NCBI RefSeq assembly: GCF_014196715.1
Contig: NZ_JACIEF010000004.1
Span: forward strand, 248,001-312,000
Source: Pedobacter zeae
Lineage (GTDB): Bacteria; Bacteroidota; Bacteroidia; Sphingobacteriales; Sphingobacteriaceae
Direction of reading: 5' to 3'
Length of the DNA: 64,000 bases
Each line of letters opens with the position of its first letter. Positions within the stretch are counted from its first letter, which is position 1. Positions 1-8,090 of this stretch are shown piece by piece. The translations under genes and the position numbers were made by a program. The notes below the pieces were generated by a model that ran no database searches, was not told the DNA's origin, and saw only the letters and a list, made by a program, of their open reading frames with translations.

Positions 1-871
1 TTTTTGAGTTAAAAAAGCCTAAAAGTAGATCGGCATTGATGGAATTGCCTCCCGTGTTTTTTCTAATGTCGATGGCAACAGCCTTAATGTTTTTTTGCTT
101 TATTACCGTAAAGCACGAATCGAAAAATTTGAGGTAGGGGTGATAATCGCCAGTCAAGGTATTTAATTCGATATGTGCAACTTTATCGTTCAATATGTTA
201 AAAGAATAGGGCTTATTAACCAGGTTTGGGAATGCATCGCCTATTATATCGCGTAAAATCGCACCTTTTTCTATTTCTTTAATCACTTTTTTCTGCTGAT
301 ACCGGTAAACAACTTTGAAAGGTGGCCTTATTCCCGAGAGATAAAGGTTATAGCCCATCATTTTACCTGCAATCTCATTTCGGTAAGTTTGAAGCCCGCC
401 TACGCGCAATGCACTTGCCTTATAAAATTCAGGAACTGATATTCCGTTTACCGAAATGATTTTTGCGCCTGCAGGAATGATATCCTGTGATAATTTGCCA
501 TCAGAATAGGTCATTCCTTTTTTATCGGCAACAAACGTTAAAGGTAGAAAAACAGGTTTCCTGAAATCTGCCTGGAAGATAGATTGTATAATGTTTGGTG
601 CCGTATGGGCATCATCGATAATACCCGTTATTTCTCCGACTTTTAAAGTGAAAAGCCTTGTTTCAATCGAATCAGGAAGTAAACGTTTTAGCTCATTTAC
701 TTTTTGCAGGTATTTGAATGATGAAGTAAATAAAAACGGATTATAATGAACCGCCCTTATCGTTTTATCAAGAAGATCTATATCCTCAATTGCTTCTGCT
801 TTAGAAATTCGCTGTGCAAAGCCTGATGACCAAAGGAAAAACAGAAATAATAAAGTTTGAGCGGTTTTCAT
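1..871 (-). CDS. S41-family peptidase, partial (C-terminus beyond window)
   Basis: Reading the reverse strand from the ATG at 869-871 gives about 290 residues without a stop to the window edge. It starts with a signal peptide (LLFLFFLWSSGFAQ), followed by an alpha-helical N-terminal region, a PDZ-like stretch (GAKIISVNGISV), and near the edge IDIRKNTGGNS, which matches the core strand and loop of tail-specific (S41) proteases. The catalytic Ser and Lys would lie in the missing part. Likely a periplasmic or secreted serine peptidase; its substrate is unknown. The family call rests mainly on the DxRxNxGG motif. Confidence 0.75.
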   Translation of the reverse strand, partial: MKTAQTLLFLFFLWSSGFAQRISKAEAIEDIDLLDKTIRAVHYNPFLFTSSFKYLQKVNELKRLLPDSIETRLFTLKVGEITGIIDDAHTAPNIIQSIFQADFRKPVFLPLTFVADKKGMTYSDGKLSQDIIPAGAKIISVNGISVPEFYKASALRVGGLQTYRNEIAGKMMGYNLYLSGIRPPFKVVYRYQQKKVIKEIEKGAILRDIIGDAFPNLVNKPYSFNILNDKVAHIELNTLTGDYHPYLKFFDSCFTVIKQKNIKAVAIDIRKNTGGNSINADLLLGFFNSK

Positions 872-924
872 TGTATTAATTTATCACAAAGACGAAATAA
901 AAATGGTTAGGGTTGCATAGAAAT

Positions 925-1539
925 TTATTCACCCAGTTTAAAATCCTTATAATAATAATCCTTATCTGCATCGGTTAGCTGGCGGATTACCCTGCAAGGG
1001 TTTCCTGCTGCAAAAACATTATCCGGAATATCCCTTGTAACCACGCTGCCCGATCCGATGACCACATTTGAGCCTATTTTTACTCCCGGATTAACCACTA
1101 CGTTGCCACCAATCCAAACGCTGTTGCCAATGGTAATTTCCTGCGCCCATTCATACTCCTGATCACGTAAATGTGCATGGATAGGATGTCCTGCCGTATA
1201 AATGGCCACATTTGGTGCAATAAAAACGTTGTTGCCAATGCTCACTTTGGCACAATCTAAAATTACGAGATTAAAATTTGCGTAAAAATTATCGCCGATT
1301 TCGATATTGTAACCATAATCACATCTGAATGGCGGTTCTACATAAAACATCTTTTCTGTTTTACCGAAAAGTCTTTTCAGTAATTCCTTGCGCTGTTTAA
1401 TAAACTTTGGGGCCAGGTTATTAAATTCAAAAACAATTTCGCGGGCTTTCAATCTTTCCTTTGCCAGTTCTGCATCACCTGCCTGGTATGCTTTTCCTGC
1501 CAGCATTTTTTGTTTTTCGGTAAGTGTATTGGTGTCCAT
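925..1539 (-). CDS. maa: Maltose/galactoside O-acetyltransferase-type hexapeptide transferase
   Basis: A 204-residue protein with the layout of the LacA/Maa/NodL family: an N-terminal helical Mac domain (LTEKQKMLAGKAYQAGD, residues 7-23) followed by left-handed beta-helix hexapeptide repeats (IEIGDNF, VSIGNNV, ITIGNSVWIGG, VKIGSNVVIG). The catalytic histidine is expected at His118 in AGHP. Such enzymes are cytoplasmic trimers that move acetyl from acetyl-CoA to a sugar hydroxyl. Length is normal. Substrate (maltose, glucose or another sugar) cannot be decided from sequence. It is followed by the S41 gene on the same strand and has its own gap upstream. Confidence 0.85.
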   Translation of the reverse strand: MDTNTLTEKQKMLAGKAYQAGDAELAKERLKAREIVFEFNNLAPKFIKQRKELLKRLFGKTEKMFYVEPPFRCDYGYNIEIGDNFYANFNLVILDCAKVSIGNNVFIAPNVAIYTAGHPIHAHLRDQEYEWAQEITIGNSVWIGGNVVVNPGVKIGSNVVIGSGSVVTRDIPDNVFAAGNPCRVIRQLTDADKDYYYKDFKLGE

Positions 1540-1584
1540 TTGGGATCTGATATTTAATTTGAACTAAATGTAATTCGCAATAAT

Positions 1585-1619
1585 AACAAAAACGGGGCTA
1601 TCGTTACCGATGCCCCGTT
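1585..1619 (-). terminator. Rho-independent terminator of the JmjC-like gene at 1645
   Basis: Inverted repeat AACGGGGC (1591-1598) and GCCCCGTT (1612-1619), with a further 4-bp ATCG/CGAT extension across a one-base bulge. Read on the minus strand the stem is followed by TTTTTG, as expected for an intrinsic terminator of the upstream minus-strand gene. Confidence 0.75.
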
Positions 1620-1644
1620 GTATTTTAATCTTTTCAGGAAATTT

Positions 1645-2523
1645 TTATGGTCTGCCTTTAGCCAAAGCCCTTTCGGCAATTTTAACTGCTTTTTTCTCTC
1701 TCCAGTTGGCATATTTTTCTTTGAAGGTCATTTTTATCAGGCTGTCTATCGCCCCATGGGTAAATAAGCTCCAAACACTGGCCACTTTACGTGTAATCGA
1801 TTGGTCCCATGCTCTTAAGCTTAAAGAGAATGAGCCGTCAAGATATTTCATCCAGTGCCACATACCGGTTGGCATAAATAAAGTATCGCCATGTTCCAAA
1901 ACTACCTCATAACCTTCTACGCCTTTTAATGCTGGAAATTTTTCAAAATCCGGGTGGTCTACTTTATAATCCTCCAAGGCATAAGTGGCATTTGGAAGGC
2001 AGTATAACCTGTCTTTCCACTTATAATCGAATAAGATAACGTGTTTTCTTCCGCCAAAGTGCGTGTGGAAGATATGAGGTAAATCGATATCGTAATGTAA
2101 AAAAGTTACCGAGTTGGAGCCACCAAAAAACATGGCTGGCATGCTTTCGATAAAACCGCCCATTAAATCTTTCGGGATTTTTACATCATTGATTAAACTA
2201 GGCACTTTTTTAAACAGGTTGAAAAAGAAAATTCTCAACTCAGTGGGTTCGCGTTTGATCAGATCCAGGTAATCGCCAAATTTCATGTGCGCAGTAGCTG
2301 CATTGATCGGTTTGGAAGGATCAGCTTTAGAGTTATCGTAAAGTGGAACCTCCAGCTCGCCTCCAATTTCCTTTAAATACTCAGTTGTCCATTTTTCTCT
2401 CGCAGGCCAATCTTTGGTAAGGCCCCTGATGACCAACGGACGTTTAGTTTTCAGATAATTTTTCTTAAAATCTTCAGGAGTGATATTCTCGACGATATCA
2501 ACAGGTTTTAAAATGAAACTCAT
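1645..2523 (-). CDS. JmjC-like / cupin_8 Fe(II)-2-oxoglutarate oxygenase, copy 1
   Basis: 292 residues from the chosen ATG at 2521-2523. An in-frame start 11 codons upstream exists, but the paralogue at 3494 begins at the equivalent of this Met. Metal-binding triad HxD...H is intact: His143-Tyr-Asp145 in FLHYDIDL and His223 in MWHWMK. A basic pair in GGRKHVILF lies where FIH-type enzymes hold 2-oxoglutarate. The fold call is therefore an FIH-like, JmjC/cupin_8 dioxygenase, acting on a protein or small-molecule substrate that cannot be named. No signal peptide, so cytoplasmic. The protein is roughly two-thirds identical by eye to its neighbour at 3494, with which it flanks a DUF3050 gene on the same strand. 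Confidence 0.8.
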   Translation of the reverse strand: MSFILKPVDIVENITPEDFKKNYLKTKRPLVIRGLTKDWPAREKWTTEYLKEIGGELEVPLYDNSKADPSKPINAATAHMKFGDYLDLIKREPTELRIFFFNLFKKVPSLINDVKIPKDLMGGFIESMPAMFFGGSNSVTFLHYDIDLPHIFHTHFGGRKHVILFDYKWKDRLYCLPNATYALEDYKVDHPDFEKFPALKGVEGYEVVLEHGDTLFMPTGMWHWMKYLDGSFSLSLRAWDQSITRKVASVWSLFTHGAIDSLIKMTFKEKYANWREKKAVKIAERALAKGRP

Positions 2524-2649
2524 GCGCTTAAATCGGTTATTTGTACCGAACAACAAATGTGTAAATTTTATTTTATAAAATTGATGTTAACAGGTAAAAG
2601 TGACTAAAATCACGTAATCTAAATTAGCAAATCCTTAACAATTTGCTAA

Positions 2650-3435
2650 TTATGCTTCAACTTTATATTTAACAATTTCGGCATAAGCGGCATCCCAGAG
2701 ATCGATCCTTTTTTGCAAGGCCTGTTTAGTGGTTTCTTCTGCCTCAGCCCAAAATGCTTCCTCTTTTTCGCAGAGCTTCTCTGTCATAGAAAGCGCCAAA
2801 TGGCTGTGGTGATCGCCATCTACTTCGATATGGCGTTCCAGGTAATATTTAAAAATCGATACCTTATCGGCCTGGGTGCTGTTCAGGTCATTTACCATGC
2901 TATAGAACATGTTAGGAATCAGGTCTTCACGGCCGAAGGTAAAACTGGCTGCCTGTAAGTGTGTTTTACCGCTGTTAATGGTTTCGAATGTTGCATTCAC
3001 AAAATCTTTCGCAGCATCAGGTACACCGGCAAGGTCGAAAGCTTCATTAAAACTTTTGCCGGCTTTTAAGGCATTTAGGAAATCATTAATGGGTTTTGTA
3101 TTTGCCCCGCACTGATCCATAGCATCCAAATACAGTTCAAAATGGCTTTTAATAGCGCCACCAGCATCTACATCCGATTCTTCTCCGGCAACAATTTCGT
3201 TAATCAACTGCCTGGTAACCGGATCGCCTACCGGAAACCAAGGTAGCGTAGTGCAGGTTAAATTCATCTGTAAGGCTTTAAGCAACGACATAAAATCCCA
3301 AACCGCGAAAATATGGTGTTCCATAAAAATGCGGAGGTCTTCCAGTTCACTAATTGCCGAATAAACCTTATGATTAATAATCTCTTGTCTAAGCGGCTCT
3401 ATTTCTTTTTGGATTTTTATAATATTGGGATGCAT
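2650..3435 (-). CDS. DUF3050 protein, haem-oxygenase-like helical fold
   Basis: 261 residues, mostly helical, no signal peptide. The sequence matches what I know of DUF3050: MEHHIFAVWDFMS near residues 38-50, CTTLPWFPVGDP at 61-72, and ERHIEVDGDHHSHL at 200-213. The E-H-H, H98/E100 and H202-D206-H209-H210 positions look like ligands of haem-oxygenase-like diiron oxidases (HDO class, as in UndA or SznF), but this is inference from the ExxxH...DxxH pattern. It sits between two JmjC-like oxygenase genes, 126 nt upstream of one start and 58 nt downstream of the other, suggesting one transcript and a shared oxidative task. Confidence 0.75.
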   Translation of the reverse strand: MHPNIIKIQKEIEPLRQEIINHKVYSAISELEDLRIFMEHHIFAVWDFMSLLKALQMNLTCTTLPWFPVGDPVTRQLINEIVAGEESDVDAGGAIKSHFELYLDAMDQCGANTKPINDFLNALKAGKSFNEAFDLAGVPDAAKDFVNATFETINSGKTHLQAASFTFGREDLIPNMFYSMVNDLNSTQADKVSIFKYYLERHIEVDGDHHSHLALSMTEKLCEKEEAFWAEAEETTKQALQKRIDLWDAAYAEIVKYKVEA

Positions 3436-3493
3436 ATATTGAATGGGTGAATGATCGAACCACTTAAAGTTTTGCAGAACGATTCAATCATTA

Positions 3494-4375
3494 TTATTTG
3501 GGTAAATTCTTCTCCAGCGCTCTGCTCGCTCTTTTAACGGCAAGCTTTTCTTTCCATTGCATGTACTTCTCGCGGTAATTTGCTTTCATAAAGTCGTCAA
3601 ATTTACGCTGTAAAGTTAAGTTATACAAGCTTTTTGCTTTCACTGCCCAGCTTTTATCCCAGGCCCTTAGGCTGATAGAGAAAGAACCATCAAGATATTT
3701 CATCCAATGCCAGTAACCGGTAGGCATAAATAAGGTATCGCCATGCTCTAAAAAGGCTTCCACTCCCTGAACACCTTTAAGCGCCGGGAATTTATCGAAA
3801 TCGGGGTTTTCCACATCATAATCCTCTAAGGCATAAGTGGCATATGGAATTTGATACAGGCGTTCTTTCCATTTATAATCAAATAAGATCACATGTTTTC
3901 GCCCATTAAAATGAGTGTGGAAAATATGTGCCAAATCAATGTCGTAATGTAAAAAGGTTACTGAGCCCTTTCCGCCAAAGAACATATTGGGATAGTTATC
4001 CAAAAAACCACCCATTAAATCTTTTGGAGCAATGTAATCTTCCAGTAATTTCGGCGCAAATTTTATCGGATCGAACAAAAAGATGCGCAGATCGGTCGGT
4101 GTTTCTTTAATCAGGTCTATATAATCGCCAAATTTCATTTCGGCAGCAGATGCATTTATGGGTTTGGAAGGATCAGCTTTAGAACTGTCGTAAAGTGGAA
4201 CGGTTTTATCGCCAACAACTTCTTTCATGTATTCCAGCGTCCATTTTTGATAAGCAGGCCATTTTTTGGCCATATTTTTTATTACCAAAGGTTTACGTGG
4301 TTTAAGGTAGTTCTGCTCGAAATCTGATTTAGATATATCTTCAACTACATCTATGGGAGATAAATTGAATTTCAT
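3494..4375 (-). CDS. JmjC-like / cupin_8 Fe(II)-2-oxoglutarate oxygenase, copy 2
   Basis: 293 residues, close paralogue of the protein at 1645. Triad residues are conserved: His143 and Asp145 in FLHYDIDLAH, His223 in YWHWMK, with Lys160 in GRKHVILF as possible 2-oxoglutarate contact. The best-kept parts are the metal site, the SKADPSKPIN segment and the MPTG/SLRAW core. Differences cluster in the N-terminal third and the C-terminal helix, as expected if the two copies act on different substrates or form a heterodimer. First gene of the three-gene minus-strand cluster. Confidence 0.8.
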   Translation of the reverse strand: MKFNLSPIDVVEDISKSDFEQNYLKPRKPLVIKNMAKKWPAYQKWTLEYMKEVVGDKTVPLYDSSKADPSKPINASAAEMKFGDYIDLIKETPTDLRIFLFDPIKFAPKLLEDYIAPKDLMGGFLDNYPNMFFGGKGSVTFLHYDIDLAHIFHTHFNGRKHVILFDYKWKERLYQIPYATYALEDYDVENPDFDKFPALKGVQGVEAFLEHGDTLFMPTGYWHWMKYLDGSFSISLRAWDKSWAVKAKSLYNLTLQRKFDDFMKANYREKYMQWKEKLAVKRASRALEKNLPK

Positions 4376-4551
4376 GTTAAGAAACTATTAATACAGGCAA
4401 AATTAAATAGTTAGAAAACACTAAGCATTACAAATGCGAAAACTTGAAAAAAAACTGACAATTCATCAAAAAAAGTCAGATTGTATAATTGTTTGTTAGC
4501 CTTAACGGCTTATATTGGTGTTACCGGGGCCAGTATTAATCTGTTAAAAAT

Positions 4552-4587
4552 AAAAACGTTCCAGGCCATCGGCCCGGAACGTTTTTA
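4552..4587 (-). terminator. Intrinsic terminator after the fasciclin gene
   Basis: Perfect 11-bp inverted repeat AAAAACGTTCC / GGAACGTTTTT around a short loop. Placed 25 nt beyond the stop of the minus-strand fasciclin gene; the A-rich left arm gives the U tract on that strand. Confidence 0.85.
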
Positions 4588-4612
4588 TTGATCGATAAGG
4601 ATATATTAAATA

Positions 4613-5164
4613 TTATTTAGGCATTAAAACGGTATCAACCACGTGGATTACACCATTTTTTTGGTAAACATCTGCAATTGTTACAGTACTTGTTCCACCT
4701 TTTTCATCTTTTAATACTAATTTTTTGCCTTTCATCCAGGCCCAAAGTTTACCACCCTCTACAGTTGTTAATTCTGCTTTGCCGCCACCAGCTTTAATGG
4801 CTGCTGCGATTGCTTTGCTGTCTAATTTACCGGCAACAACATGGTAAGTTAAAATTTTGGTAAGGGTTGCTTTATTTTCGGGTTTCACCAGATTATCTAC
4901 TGTTCCGGCAGGAAGCTTACCAAATGCTGCATTGGTTGGAGCAAAAACCGTAAATGGTCCGGCGCTTTTTAAAGTTTCTACCAAACCTGCTGCTTTAACT
5001 GCTGCCACCAGTGTAGTGTGGTCTTTTGAGTTTACTGCATTGTCTACAATATCCTTAGTTGCATACATTGCTGCGCCACCAACCATTGGGTTTTTTTGAG
5101 CGTAAACCTGTGTTGTGAATGCCATTGTAACTACGGCAAATACTGATAAGATTAAATTTTTCAT
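4613..5164 (-). CDS. Secreted fasciclin (FAS1) domain protein
   Basis: 183 residues with a Sec signal peptide (MKNLILSVFAVVTMAFTTQVYAQ) and one FAS1 domain. Diagnostic parts are the H1-like TLVAAVKAAGLVETL, the FTVFAPTNAAF motif, the ILTYHVVAGK H2-like box, and the closing NGVIHVVDTVLMPK. Single-FAS1 secreted proteins are common in Bacteroidota and are thought to take part in adhesion; no enzyme activity is implied. The gene stands alone between a terminator and a non-coding gap. Confidence 0.92.
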   Translation of the reverse strand: MKNLILSVFAVVTMAFTTQVYAQKNPMVGGAAMYATKDIVDNAVNSKDHTTLVAAVKAAGLVETLKSAGPFTVFAPTNAAFGKLPAGTVDNLVKPENKATLTKILTYHVVAGKLDSKAIAAAIKAGGGKAELTTVEGGKLWAWMKGKKLVLKDEKGGTSTVTIADVYQKNGVIHVVDTVLMPK

Positions 5165-5472
5165 TATTTCTAATTTTTAAGTTTCTGTTATTTGAACCCA
5201 TTTACGATGGCCTACAGATACTGGTTTTTAGAAATTGAAAAATAATATTTAATGTATTGATTGTTAGTGTTTTAATTATTGTTTTTTTTGGTTTGTAAAG
5301 GTGCTGTAGTGGCCCTTCGGCTGGGCTACTCCCGTTTTTCGCTAAATCTTTTGGCTGTTCTTCGACTACACTCAGAACGACACCAAAAGGATACCGCTTC
5401 AACCGGGTTTAAATAAGGTAGGTTCGTCCCTGGGCCACCGCCCTTTATAAACTCTTCGCGAGAAACGCTTAT
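5165..5472. other. Non-coding gap with a nested inverted-repeat block
   Basis: No convincing gene. About 5305-5445 holds two nested pairs of arms: GTGGCCC near 5310 against GGGCCAC near 5435, and ATCTTTTGG near 5345 against CCAAAAGGAT near 5380. Between the inner arms lies TTCGACTACACTCAGAACGA, which resembles a short sequence seen dispersed in many bacterial genomes. A 66-codon frame on the minus strand crosses the block, but its sequence is only a read-through of the repeats. Confidence 0.5.
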
Positions 5473-6255
5473 CTAATTTACTTTTGCAGTCCTTACTTTT
5501 TTAGAAAAAAACTTTGGAAAAAAACGCTTCAACCATACTGCTTTTGTTTCCTTCCCGCCGATGTAAACCTCTTCTTTTTTATTACGGATTGCCAGAACAA
5601 TCTGTTTGGCACAGTCTGCTGGTGTCATGGCATTTGCATGCGCTTCGCCCATAGCATTTAATGGCTTCCCATCTGCAGTGAGCGCATTATAGGTTACATT
5701 TGTTTTGATAAATCCGGGACAAATAATCGTAATATCGATGTTTTTGTCATAGACTTCCGATCGGAGCGAATCGAAGTAACCATGCAGTGCATGTTTTGAT
5801 GCCGCATAAGTAGAGCGTAATTTCGTGCCGAATTTTCCAACAAGGCTACTGATTACAGCGATCTGTCCACCGCCATTGGCAATCATCAATGGTAAAACTG
5901 CTTTACTGAGTACAACTGTGCCCCAAAAATTGGTGTCCATGATCTGCTGTTCGGTTTCCAGGTTGGTTTCTAAGGCCAGGCTTCGCTGGCTCACACCTCC
6001 GCTATTGATCAATAAGTCGATCTTACCAAAAATACGGATGGCATCAGCGGCTTTACTTTCCAGGGTTTCGGTTTCACTTAAATCGAATGGTAAAACGTGT
6101 ACATTAAAGGAATTTTGGCAGTTTCCCTTAACGCGGAACAATTCGTCGCGGTTTCTTCCTGAAATAATCAGTTTGTCGCCCGATTTAAAATATTCGTATA
6201 CCAGGGCCTCGCCAATACCGGATGATGCACCTGTGATCCATACAATTTTTGACAT
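5473..6255 (-). CDS. Short-chain dehydrogenase/reductase (DHRS7-like)
   Basis: 260 residues, classical SDR. The NAD(P) motif TGASSGIG is at 9-16, NSGG (variant of NNAG) at 84-87, and the catalytic set Ser136/137, Tyr150, Lys154 (YAASK). The SGRNRDEL arginine pair after strand 2 suggests NADP preference. The basic C-terminus and YIGGKETKAVWLKRFFPKF tail resemble the DHRS7 branch that often associates with membranes. Substrate unknown. It lies 54 nt downstream of hemW on the same strand, so the two may be co-transcribed. Confidence 0.88.
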   Translation of the reverse strand: MSKIVWITGASSGIGEALVYEYFKSGDKLIISGRNRDELFRVKGNCQNSFNVHVLPFDLSETETLESKAADAIRIFGKIDLLINSGGVSQRSLALETNLETEQQIMDTNFWGTVVLSKAVLPLMIANGGGQIAVISSLVGKFGTKLRSTYAASKHALHGYFDSLRSEVYDKNIDITIICPGFIKTNVTYNALTADGKPLNAMGEAHANAMTPADCAKQIVLAIRNKKEEVYIGGKETKAVWLKRFFPKFFSKKVRTAKVN

Positions 6256-6309
6256 AATATATAATTATTGAATTAGGGAATGATAAACTTGTAAAAAGCA
6301 TTTACGCTC

Positions 6310-7455
6310 TTATCTATTTCTTTCATCATTCTCAACAATAAACAATTCAGAAGCAATGTGGTCGGCAAATAATTTTCCGTTCTGACTTAAACAAATGTTA
6401 TTTCCATCCATCAGCAACCAATCTTTATCCTCAAAACTTTTGAGGTTATGTTTGGTCTCTTCCAGAAAATCTTTTCCAAAATCGGTATTTATTTTTTGTA
6501 AATCAATTCCCCAGATCGTTCTCATTGAAGTCATGATGTATTCGTTAAACCTGTCGTTTAAACTCAGTTCTTCAACACTTTCAGGGAGTTTGTTTTTTTC
6601 GAGGGTTTCGATGTACAAGGCATTATTTGCCGGGTTCATATACCGGTTCCGGCCATCAAAACCATGTGCAGATGGGCCAATGCCAATGTAATCTACACCT
6701 TTCCAATAATTGGTATTGTGTACGGCATGGTGACCTGGTTTAGCAAAATTGGAAATTTCATAGTGCTCAAATCCGGCAGCGACCAGTTTATCCATCAGAA
6801 TGACGAACTGCGCAGCGCTTTGGTTATCGTTTACCGGAGACTGTTTTTTGTTTTTAATGGCATGGGCCAAAGCCGTTCGGGGTTCTACTGTTAAGGCATA
6901 GGCAGAAATATGCGGAACCTCAAGCTCAATTGCTTTTTGTATATTGTTTAACCATTTTTGATCGGTGAGCAAGGGATAACCATAAATCAGATCGAGGGTT
7001 AAATTTTCAAAACCGGCATCCTGGCTTCTCCTGATGCAATCTTCAGCTTCCCTGGCCTGGTGTGCCCTGTTCATCCAGATCAGGTCCTCATCGTAAAAAG
7101 ATTGTATACCCACACTAAAGCGGTTAACCGGCAATTGTTTCAATTCTTTTAGCTTCCGGGCAGTTAAGTCATCGGGATTGGTTTCGATGGTAATTTCTGC
7201 ATTGGCATCAACCGGAAAAGTATGGTTAATGGCATCGAAAATCTTTTGCAAAGCCACCTGTGATAAAATAGAAGGGGTGCCACCACCCAGATAGATGCTT
7301 CCAACCTGGCCTGTAATCCGGTCTTTTTTCATTTTGATTTCCTTACAGATGGCCTCTACCATTTCATCGGCATATTTTAATGAGGTGCTGAAATGGAAAT
7401 CACAATAGTGACAGGCCTTTTTACAGAAAGGAATATGGATATAGATGCCAGACAT
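6310..7455 (-). CDS. hemW: Radical SAM haem chaperone HemW
   Basis: 381 residues. Radical SAM cluster motif CxxxCxxC at Cys11, Cys15 and Cys18 followed by DF, then GGGTPS near residue 58, a conserved SVGIQSF and the C-terminal HemW domain. The motif spacing and length fit HemW, which inserts haem into respiratory proteins, rather than HemN, the true coproporphyrinogen oxidase, which is longer. Cytoplasmic. A -7 box (TATCTTTG on the minus strand, 7460-7467) ends only four bases before the ATG, hinting at a leaderless message. Confidence 0.9.
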   Translation of the reverse strand: MSGIYIHIPFCKKACHYCDFHFSTSLKYADEMVEAICKEIKMKKDRITGQVGSIYLGGGTPSILSQVALQKIFDAINHTFPVDANAEITIETNPDDLTARKLKELKQLPVNRFSVGIQSFYDEDLIWMNRAHQAREAEDCIRRSQDAGFENLTLDLIYGYPLLTDQKWLNNIQKAIELEVPHISAYALTVEPRTALAHAIKNKKQSPVNDNQSAAQFVILMDKLVAAGFEHYEISNFAKPGHHAVHNTNYWKGVDYIGIGPSAHGFDGRNRYMNPANNALYIETLEKNKLPESVEELSLNDRFNEYIMTSMRTIWGIDLQKINTDFGKDFLEETKHNLKSFEDKDWLLMDGNNICLSQNGKLFADHIASELFIVENDERNR

Positions 7456-7459
7456 TTTG

Positions 7460-7467
7460 CAAAGATA
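7460..7467 (-). promoter_or_regulatory. -7 box of hemW, immediately before the start codon
   Basis: Minus-strand TATCTTTG fits the Bacteroidota -7 consensus TAnnTTTG. The start codon lies four bases further on, so transcription would begin at or next to the ATG. Confidence 0.5.
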
Positions 7468-7539
7468 GCGAAGTTAAATTTTCTTTATTGTTATAAACCT
7501 ATTGCAATAGGTTAACTGTAAATGGAATAATAAAATGGT

Positions 7540-7624
7540 AAAGTAATAGCTTTACTTTTTAGTTGTTTTTGTTAAGTAATAACTTTACTTTTGTGTTAAT
7601 AAAGTAAAGTAATAGCTTTACTTT
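7540..7624 (+). promoter_or_regulatory. Three phased palindromic operators before mobile-mystery A
   Basis: Three 19-bp dyads with form AAAGTAA-N5-TTACTTT lie at 7540-7558, 7573-7591 (first base of the left arm differs) and 7606-7624. The start-to-start distance is exactly 33 bp both times, about three helical turns, so all three face the same side of DNA. A -7 box TACTTTTG at 7586-7593 overlaps the middle site, and the last site ends seven bases before the ATG. This is a typical layout for cooperative autorepression by the HTH protein encoded next. Confidence 0.75.
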
Positions 7625-7631
7625 TAATGTT

Positions 7632-8090
7632 ATGGGAAAAAGATCATTAATGCTGCAACAACTCAATAGCAAACTTTTAGGTTTTGCGCCTTTGAGCCGT
7701 ATTGCAATTCCGCCAAGTGGTTGGATTAAAGCGATCCGGAATACACTTGGTATGTCTATGCAACAATTGGCTAATAAATTATCGATAAGTAAGCAAGGCG
7801 TTTTGGATATAGAAAAAAGAGAGGCAGATGGTTCGATCACTATAAAGTCTCTTAGGGAGCTGGGCAGGGTTTTAGATATGGAACTGGTTTACGGTTTTGT
7901 ACCTAAAGATGGATCATTAGAAGCAATGATTGAAAAAAAGTCAAATGAATTGGCTACAAAAATTGTTCTTCGTACCTCGAATACCATGCAATTAGAAGAC
8001 CAGGGTAATTCTAAAGAGAGGATCGAGAAAGCTATAAAAGAAAGGACTGAAGAAATTAAAAACGAATTGCCTAAAATTTTATGGGATTAG
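7632..8090 (+). CDS. Mobile mystery protein A: HTH antitoxin-like regulator
   Basis: 152 residues with a Cro/CI-type helix-turn-helix at about 39-63 (GMSMQQLANKLSISKQGVL), preceded by the LNSKLLGFAPLSRIAIPPSGWIKAIR stretch typical of the mobile mystery A family. The C-terminal half is charged helix (KERIEKAIKERTEEIKNEL). The ATG chosen lies just after the third operator; a second Met at residue 7 is possible. Its stop overlaps the start of the Fic gene by ten bases, as in toxin-antitoxin operons. Expected role: DNA-binding repressor and perhaps direct or indirect neutraliser of the Fic protein. Confidence 0.85.
   Translation: MGKRSLMLQQLNSKLLGFAPLSRIAIPPSGWIKAIRNTLGMSMQQLANKLSISKQGVLDIEKREADGSITIKSLRELGRVLDMELVYGFVPKDGSLEAMIEKKSNELATKIVLRTSNTMQLEDQGNSKERIEKAIKERTEEIKNELPKILWD

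Noticed and set aside
1610..1912. 100-codon plus-strand frame over the JmjC-like gene
   Set aside because: Starts inside the terminator and runs antisense to the conserved C-terminus.
5202..5402. 66-codon minus-strand frame between fasciclin and SDR genes
   Set aside because: Covers the inverted-repeat block; sequence like VVLSVVEEQPKDLAKNG is a known translation of such repeats, not a protein.
7540..7624. Tandem repeat upstream of mobile-mystery A as a possible iteron origin
   Set aside because: Each copy is palindromic and they flank a promoter of an HTH gene; no replication protein is nearby.
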